Below are positions 7,190 through 11,984 of a DNA stretch of 11,984 nucleotides, piece after piece; within the stretch, counting starts at the first letter, position 1; every line of letters begins with the position of its first letter. The DNA is taken from assembly GCA_913050545.1 (NCBI GenBank), contig CAJWZY010000038.1:1-11984 (forward strand), written 5' to 3'. Source of the DNA: an uncultured bacterium (lineage in GTDB: Bacteria > Planctomycetota > UBA8108). The notes under the pieces are model-generated. The model did no database searches. It was not told the origin of the DNA and saw only the letters and a program-made list of their open reading frames with translations. The position numbers were made by a program, and so were the translations under genes.

Positions 7190-10100
7190 GTGTTTTGCCA
7201 GATGCGCAGGAAGAACAAATCTTATCCGGCAGGTGCAGGAACTTTGCCCGGCAAATGGGCCGCAGTGGTTTTTCTGCTGGCTCTCTACCTGCTGCCGGTG
7301 GCCCGTGCCGACTGGCCCGCCTGGAGGGGAGATGCCAGGCGGAGCGCCACAACAGCGGCAGAACTTCCAGGGAAGCTTTCCCTGCATTGGAAGCTGCAGC
7401 TGCCGCGGCTGAAGCCTGCCTGGCCAGACCAGCCGCGACTGGATTTCGACACCTGCTACCAGCCGATCATTGCCGGGGGCCGGATCTTTATTTCATCTTC
7501 ACGCAACGACTCCGTGAGCGCGTACAGCCTCTCAGAGGGCATCCTGCTCTGGAGGTTTTTTGCTGGTGGCCCGGTACGGTTTGCCCCCTTTGCCGCTGCT
7601 GGCAGACTCTATTTCTGCTCTGATGATGGCTACCTGTACTGTCTTGATGCAAGGGACGGAGGTCTTGCCTGGCGCTACCGGGGTGGCCCCTCGGGCCGCA
7701 AGGTGACAGGTAATGATCGGATCATTTCCAGCTGGCCCGCCCGTGGAGCTCCCGTGGTCAAGGATGGGAAGGTTTTTTTCGGTGCTGGAATCTGGCCCTT
7801 TATGGGGACCTATATTCATTGCCTCGATGCGCAGGATGGAAAGCTGGAATGGAGTAACGGAATCGATGGGGCGCTCTATCTCGACCAGCCGCACAACAGC
7901 CCTGCCTTTGGTGGCCTTGCTCCGCAGGGATACCTCGCCACCACAGGTGACAGGCTCCTGGTTCCCAATGGGCGCGCGATTCCTGCCTGTCTCGATGCAA
8001 GGACCGGAAAACTGCTCTATTACAACCTGTCCAAGAACGCGAAGAAGGAGTCCTACCATGTGTCGACCACTGGTGGCGTTTTTCTCAATTCCGGCCTTCT
8101 GTATGATCTGAAAGGTGGTGCCCGCATCAAGGGGGTCCTCTCACAGGATGCGGCTCTTGATTCCGGGGCAATCTACTCGGCTGCTGTTGTGCAGAAAGAA
8201 GAGAAGGGGAAGAAGAATACCCGCCTGCAGTTGAGGGCGCTTCGCCTTGGAAACAGGATCCATTTTGACCGGAACAATTTTCACCTCCGCTGGACTGACA
8301 AGATCCGGGGGGCTACCTACGAGGTTTCCGTTCGGGGTGCAAAGGTGGAGAAGCTTTTGAAAAGTACGAAATCGAAGGCCGCTGAGGAGCTGGAAGTTAT
8401 CAGCTACGTGGTGCCCAATAAGCACAAGAATTTCTCCGGTAAGAGTATAGAGGCCGGTGTCTTGAGTTTCAGGGACTCGCTGCTTCCCGCCAGGTTGCTG
8501 GGTAAGGAAGGCGGGAAACCTGTTGAGACGATCTGCAGGACCGCCGTTTACCTGGATCCAGCCGACTGGACCTGCAGGGTGGAGACGGGCATTCCCCTTT
8601 CTGCGGTGAAGACAAAAGGTCAGAAAAAACCAGGACTTGGGGGGCTTGGGGCCCTGCCCACTGCGAAGTTCGAGCGGGTCTCATCGAGGGGGAGGCTGGT
8701 GGAGGTGGAGAGCCTGCGCAACGTCGATGGGGAAATATCCAGGCAAGATCTTTTCAGGAAGCTTCCCCGCGGGTTAAAGCGCCAGCTGGAACTCTCCCCC
8801 TCCTGGAGAGTCGTTCAGGGCCTGCCCTCACGACCTGCTGCGGGGGGCGTGGAAGCCCTGACTGTCCGGGCCGGTAACAGGGCCTATGTTGCCTGTGCCG
8901 GGGCGCTGCTGGCGTTCGATATTCCTTCTGCAAAGCCGACGGGTAAGAAACGTCCCAGGTTTGCATGGAAGAAGAAATTACAGGGTGTTCCCGGGGCTGT
9001 TGCCTGCTCGGCAGGTTACCTGCTTGTTGCCACCGAAGAGGGGGAGCTCTTCTGTTTTGGCGGTGAAAGGGAAAAGGCGCCGATTGCGAGGAATGAAGCG
9101 GGCCGCCCCCTGCCGGGCCGGGGGCAGCTTCCCCCGGGCCTGGCTGGCCTACTCAAGGCAGATCCGCCCGGAGAGGGCTACTGCCTGGTAGACGGCGGAG
9201 GGAGCCTGGAGCTCATCCAGGGTCTGATTACCCATACCCGGCTCAGGATCCTTGTCTTTGAGGAAAGTTCGCAGAAGGTTGCCGAGCTGCGCAGGGAGCT
9301 GGATCGAGCCGGGCAGTACGGGACTCGTGTCAGTGTTCACCCCGGGACGGCCGGGAGCTTTGCATTGCCCCCCTATCTCGCCAACCTTGTCATTCACAAT
9401 GGCAGCGAGGAAGGGGCGGGGCTCTCCGCGGAAGCCATTGCAGTTTTGTTCAATGTCCTGCGGCCCTATGGCGGGATCGCTTTTTTCCGGGGCCGGTCAT
9501 TGAGTCGGCAGGAGCTTGAGGCTGCTGTCCGGGGACAGTCCCTGGCCGGGGCGGAAATAAAGGTGGTGGGGGAGTCACTCACACTTCACCGCCGTGGTCC
9601 GCTGCCGCGTTCTGGAAGCTGGACCCATCAATATGGGGATGGGGCCAACAGTAATCTCTCCCGGGATTCTCTCGTCAGGGCGCCACTTGGAGTTCTCTGG
9701 TTCGGTGGCGCCTCCAACAGCAGGCTTCTTCCCCGTCATGGCCATGGCCCCCGTCATCTCGTGGTCGGCGGACGCATTATCATCGAGGGGCCTGATGTCC
9801 TGCGGTCACTTGATGTCTATACAGGCAGGCTCCTGTGGGAGGCTGAATTCCCCGGGCTCGGGAAGGCCTACGACAATACCAGCCACCAGCCCGGCGCCAA
9901 CTCAATCGGCAGCAACTACGCGGCCGCGGTCGATGCGGTTTACGTGCTCTATGGGAAAGCCTGCCTGAAACTGGATCCGAAGACGGGCGAGGTGGTATCC
10001 AGGATCCAGTTTGGAAACGAGGAGGCTGCGCCACGGCCGTACCATCTCGGCTTTATTGCTGTCCACGAGGATATGCTGGTGCTTGGGGCCTCGCCGATCC

Positions 10101-11806
10101 AGTTCTCCACCCCGGATTTTGACCAGTACGATTTCAATAAACTGCCGGACAAACAGAACAAGGAGCTCAAGGCTCTCCTGGGATCGTTCAAAGGATTCAA
10201 ACCCGGCGGGAAGTCTTTCCTGCAGACCCAGAAATCCTGGGTGATTGCGCAGCTGAACGAGCTGATCAAGCTGAAGAACCTCCCTGCCAATCTCTCTGCT
10301 GCATTGCGAAAGACGGTGGATAAAAAGAAGCTCTCAGCCGTAGAGAAATTAATTCGCCTGCACCAGGCGAATGGAGGTGCACCCGATGGCCTCAAGAGCC
10401 TGAACCGCCGCTTTCTCCGAGCTGTTTGTCCTGCGGTCCCACAGGAGAGGACTGGGAAGCTCGGGCATGATAATGTGTGGGATGGAACCGCCAGCAGGTA
10501 CCTGGGAGGATTTGATCGGCACAGCGGCAAGATGCTCTGGCGGCTGGAGGCTCAAAACTCTTTCCGGCACAATGCGATCTGTCTTGGATCAGGTAAGCTC
10601 TTTGCCGTGGATCGCCTGCCGGAGACGTATGAAAAGAAGCTGAGAAGGCGGGGGCGTTCCTCCAGCGACAGCACCCGGGTGCTGGCTGCCGACCTTTCAG
10701 ATGGGGCCATCGCCTGGAAGCAGAAGGCACCCTTCTACGGGACGTTTGTCTCGTACTCAGCCGAGCACGATATTCTCCTCCAGTCCAGCCGGGCCTCGCG
10801 CGATATGTTGCCTGATGAGAAGGGTAATTATCTCCTCGCGCACCGGGGCAAGACAGGAGAAGTACTCTGGAAGACGCAGGACACCTATGACGGCCCCTGT
10901 ATTCTTTACCACGACACGATCATTACCCAGGGCAAGGCCTACGAGTTGCTCACCGGTAAACGGAAGAAACGATTGAATCCTGTTCTCCAGAGGGAGGTGG
11001 AGTGGGGCTTCTCCAGGCATTATGGCTGCAATACAGCCATTGCCAGCGAGCATCTGCTTACCTTTCGCTCAGCGGCTGCCGGCTTTTTTGATCTTAAGGG
11101 TAACAGTGGTACAGGCAACCTCGGGGGCTTCCGCTCGAGCTGTACGGCCAACCTGATCGTTGGTGATGGGGTGCTTTGTGCTCCGGACTATACACGCAGC
11201 TGCAATTGCAGCTATCAGAACCAGTCCTCGCTCGGCTTGATCCATATGCCGGAGCTGGAGATGTGGACCTTCAATACTTTCAGCATTGAGAAACAGGTGG
11301 TGAGGCGCCTGGGAGTTAACCTTGCCGCTCCCGGAGACCGGCTGGCGGAGGATGGTACTCTCTGGCTGGAGTATCCCCTCGTTGGCGGGCCTTCTCCAAA
11401 GATCGAGATGGAGCTGGGTCCTGCGGCTGCCTCCCGGTTCAGGCAGAGTTCCGTCCTGCCAGGTGGTGGAAAACACAGGTGGGTTTTCTCTTCGGGGTAT
11501 CGTGGGCTGCGTACCGCTTCTCTGAAGCTGCCCGGCTCGGAGCCCCGGACCTTCAAGGTAAGGCTCTATTGCCGGCCCCAGGCCGGACAGGCTGGTGGGA
11601 GTTTTGATATCAGCCTGCAGGGAGTGAAAGTTCTCAAGGGGCTCAATCCGGCTGGGAAAGCAACCAGCGGGTCCGCAGGCTTGATCCACGAGATAGAGGG
11701 CGTCAGGATCGCTTCGGTTCTGGACTTGAAGCTGCATCCTTCTGGCGGAAGAGATTCTGATCTTCCCCTGGTCTGCGGAATCGAGCTGATCGAAGAAGGC
11801 AACTGA
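7190..11806 (+). CDS. Exported PQQ-like beta-propeller protein with methyltransferase-like insert and malectin-like C-terminus
   Basis: This 1538-residue protein probably starts at GTG 7190 (GGAGA at 7176-7180, 9 nt spacing); ATG 7202 is an alternative four codons in. A signal peptide ends near residue 40 (VARA), followed by DWPAWRGDARRS, a common opening of PQQ-like propellers. Propeller repeats of the type LD..DG...W are seen near residues 149-163 and 208-221, and again after the insert near 871-886, 1108-1120, 1167-1178 and 1220-1230. A Rossmann-type methyltransferase-like domain lies at about 655-800: GYCLVDGGG at 663-671, the acidic end of strand 2 (VFEE) at 689-692, then a strand ending near YGGIAFF. 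Two lineage-specific stretches, about 335-540 and about 978-1080, are Lys-rich and do not look like propeller blades. A conserved-looking CNC motif (Cys1338, Cys1340) lies in DYTRSCNCSYQNQSS. Residues about 1454-1537 resemble a malectin-like carbohydrate-binding fold. I recognise the propeller/methyltransferase combination from planctomycete genomes. Its function is not known, and binding of PQQ itself is not implied. Confidence 0.9.
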   Translation: MFCQMRRKNKSYPAGAGTLPGKWAAVVFLLALYLLPVARADWPAWRGDARRSATTAAELPGKLSLHWKLQLPRLKPAWPDQPRLDFDTCYQPIIAGGRIFISSSRNDSVSAYSLSEGILLWRFFAGGPVRFAPFAAAGRLYFCSDDGYLYCLDARDGGLAWRYRGGPSGRKVTGNDRIISSWPARGAPVVKDGKVFFGAGIWPFMGTYIHCLDAQDGKLEWSNGIDGALYLDQPHNSPAFGGLAPQGYLATTGDRLLVPNGRAIPACLDARTGKLLYYNLSKNAKKESYHVSTTGGVFLNSGLLYDLKGGARIKGVLSQDAALDSGAIYSAAVVQKEEKGKKNTRLQLRALRLGNRIHFDRNNFHLRWTDKIRGATYEVSVRGAKVEKLLKSTKSKAAEELEVISYVVPNKHKNFSGKSIEAGVLSFRDSLLPARLLGKEGGKPVETICRTAVYLDPADWTCRVETGIPLSAVKTKGQKKPGLGGLGALPTAKFERVSSRGRLVEVESLRNVDGEISRQDLFRKLPRGLKRQLELSPSWRVVQGLPSRPAAGGVEALTVRAGNRAYVACAGALLAFDIPSAKPTGKKRPRFAWKKKLQGVPGAVACSAGYLLVATEEGELFCFGGEREKAPIARNEAGRPLPGRGQLPPGLAGLLKADPPGEGYCLVDGGGSLELIQGLITHTRLRILVFEESSQKVAELRRELDRAGQYGTRVSVHPGTAGSFALPPYLANLVIHNGSEEGAGLSAEAIAVLFNVLRPYGGIAFFRGRSLSRQELEAAVRGQSLAGAEIKVVGESLTLHRRGPLPRSGSWTHQYGDGANSNLSRDSLVRAPLGVLWFGGASNSRLLPRHGHGPRHLVVGGRIIIEGPDVLRSLDVYTGRLLWEAEFPGLGKAYDNTSHQPGANSIGSNYAAAVDAVYVLYGKACLKLDPKTGEVVSRIQFGNEEAAPRPYHLGFIAVHEDMLVLGASPIQFSTPDFDQYDFNKLPDKQNKELKALLGSFKGFKPGGKSFLQTQKSWVIAQLNELIKLKNLPANLSAALRKTVDKKKLSAVEKLIRLHQANGGAPDGLKSLNRRFLRAVCPAVPQERTGKLGHDNVWDGTASRYLGGFDRHSGKMLWRLEAQNSFRHNAICLGSGKLFAVDRLPETYEKKLRRRGRSSSDSTRVLAADLSDGAIAWKQKAPFYGTFVSYSAEHDILLQSSRASRDMLPDEKGNYLLAHRGKTGEVLWKTQDTYDGPCILYHDTIITQGKAYELLTGKRKKRLNPVLQREVEWGFSRHYGCNTAIASEHLLTFRSAAAGFFDLKGNSGTGNLGGFRSSCTANLIVGDGVLCAPDYTRSCNCSYQNQSSLGLIHMPELEMWTFNTFSIEKQVVRRLGVNLAAPGDRLAEDGTLWLEYPLVGGPSPKIEMELGPAAASRFRQSSVLPGGGKHRWVFSSGYRGLRTASLKLPGSEPRTFKVRLYCRPQAGQAGGSFDISLQGVKVLKGLNPAGKATSGSAGLIHEIEGVRIASVLDLKLHPSGGRDSDLPLVCGIELIEEGN

Positions 11807-11824
11807 CCGAGCCCTGTTGCGGGT

Positions 11825-11984
11825 TCATTTCCCCTTTACCGTCAGCCAGGCTCGCTGCAGGGGACGCTTTCTTCCCGCAACCTTGTAGCCGGCCACCTCT
11901 GAATCGTTTTCTTTACCGTCGGCTTCGCCGGTGATTCTGAATGTGCTTCCCTGCGCAGCGGAGGTTCCTTCCAGGATGAGCTTG
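11825..11984 (-). CDS. C-terminal fragment of an unrecognised protein (5' end outside window)
   Basis: On the minus strand an open frame enters from the right window edge (first full codon 11983-11981) and stops with TGA at 11827-11825, giving 52 visible residues. It starts KLILEGTSAAQGSTFRIT and ends RPLQRAWLTVKGK. The composition is ordinary for a protein, with alternating hydrophobic residues that suggest beta strands, and codon use resembles that of the neighbours. I do not recognise the family. The gene is convergent with the propeller gene, with only 17-18 bp between the two stop codons. A small inverted repeat (AGCCC at 11810-11814, GGGTT at 11821-11825) spans that gap and is too weak to call a terminator. 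The fragment could be chance, but its length, codon pattern and convergent placement favour a real gene. Confidence 0.6.
   Translation of the reverse strand, partial: KLILEGTSAAQGSTFRITGEADGKENDSEVAGYKVAGRKRPLQRAWLTVKGK

Noticed and set aside
11810..11825. Intrinsic terminator after the propeller gene
   Set aside because: The stem is only five pairs with one wobble, and no T run follows, so it is not distinguishable from chance.

Overview
The window reads like a chromosomal segment of a planctomycete-like bacterium (Planctomycetota or a close PVC relative). The evidence is gene content: a MoxR ATPase/DUF58 pair preceded by a Gln/Gly-rich protein with a basic C-terminus, a secreted protein starting with the CSVPVFRYALERW signature beside an FtsX-type permease, a secreted alpha/beta hydrolase with an extra C-terminal region, and a very long exported PQQ-like beta-propeller protein carrying a methyltransferase-like insert and a malectin-like tail. 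DNA is moderately GC-rich, coding density is high, and no tRNA, rRNA, IS element, CRISPR array or phage gene was seen. The phylum call is inference from family knowledge; no search was run.

Layout. (1) 2-2499, + strand: the 3' end of a gene whose visible part starts with at least 29 Gly-Gln pairs, then a MoxR-type AAA+ ATPase (550-1578) and a DUF58 protein (1591-2499). The last two are 12 bp apart and almost certainly co-transcribed. (2) 2521-2537: a GC-rich hairpin between convergent genes. (3) 2536-5121, - strand: a two-gene unit read from 5121 leftwards, namely a C-terminally anchored CSVP-type secreted protein (3838-5121) and then an FtsX/MacB-type permease (2536-3813). No ATPase partner is visible. 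(4) 5122-5259: a divergent, AT-richer intergenic region that should hold the promoters for both directions. (5) 5260-11806, + strand: a secreted alpha/beta hydrolase (5260-7104), an 85 bp gap, and the 1538-residue propeller protein (7190-11806). (6) 11825-11984, - strand: the C-terminal 52 residues of an unrecognised protein, convergent with the propeller gene.

How the genes may work together. MoxR and DUF58 proteins are commonly encoded side by side and are thought to act as a chaperone-like ATPase with a vWA-like partner; the Gly-Gln protein is probably a third member. The CSVP protein and the permease look like one envelope system; each carries a Cys-x-Cys motif in a region predicted to lie outside the cytoplasm, which suggests metal or thiol chemistry. 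The hydrolase and the propeller protein are both predicted to be exported, are on the same strand, and may be co-expressed for work on an extracytoplasmic substrate.

The points most worth a second look are the methyltransferase-like domain inside an exported propeller with a degenerate SAM-binding loop, the Cys-x-Cys pairing of the CSVP protein with an ATPase-less permease, and the Gly-Gln repeat whose DNA variation is entirely synonymous. No intergenic stretch exceeds 300 bases.
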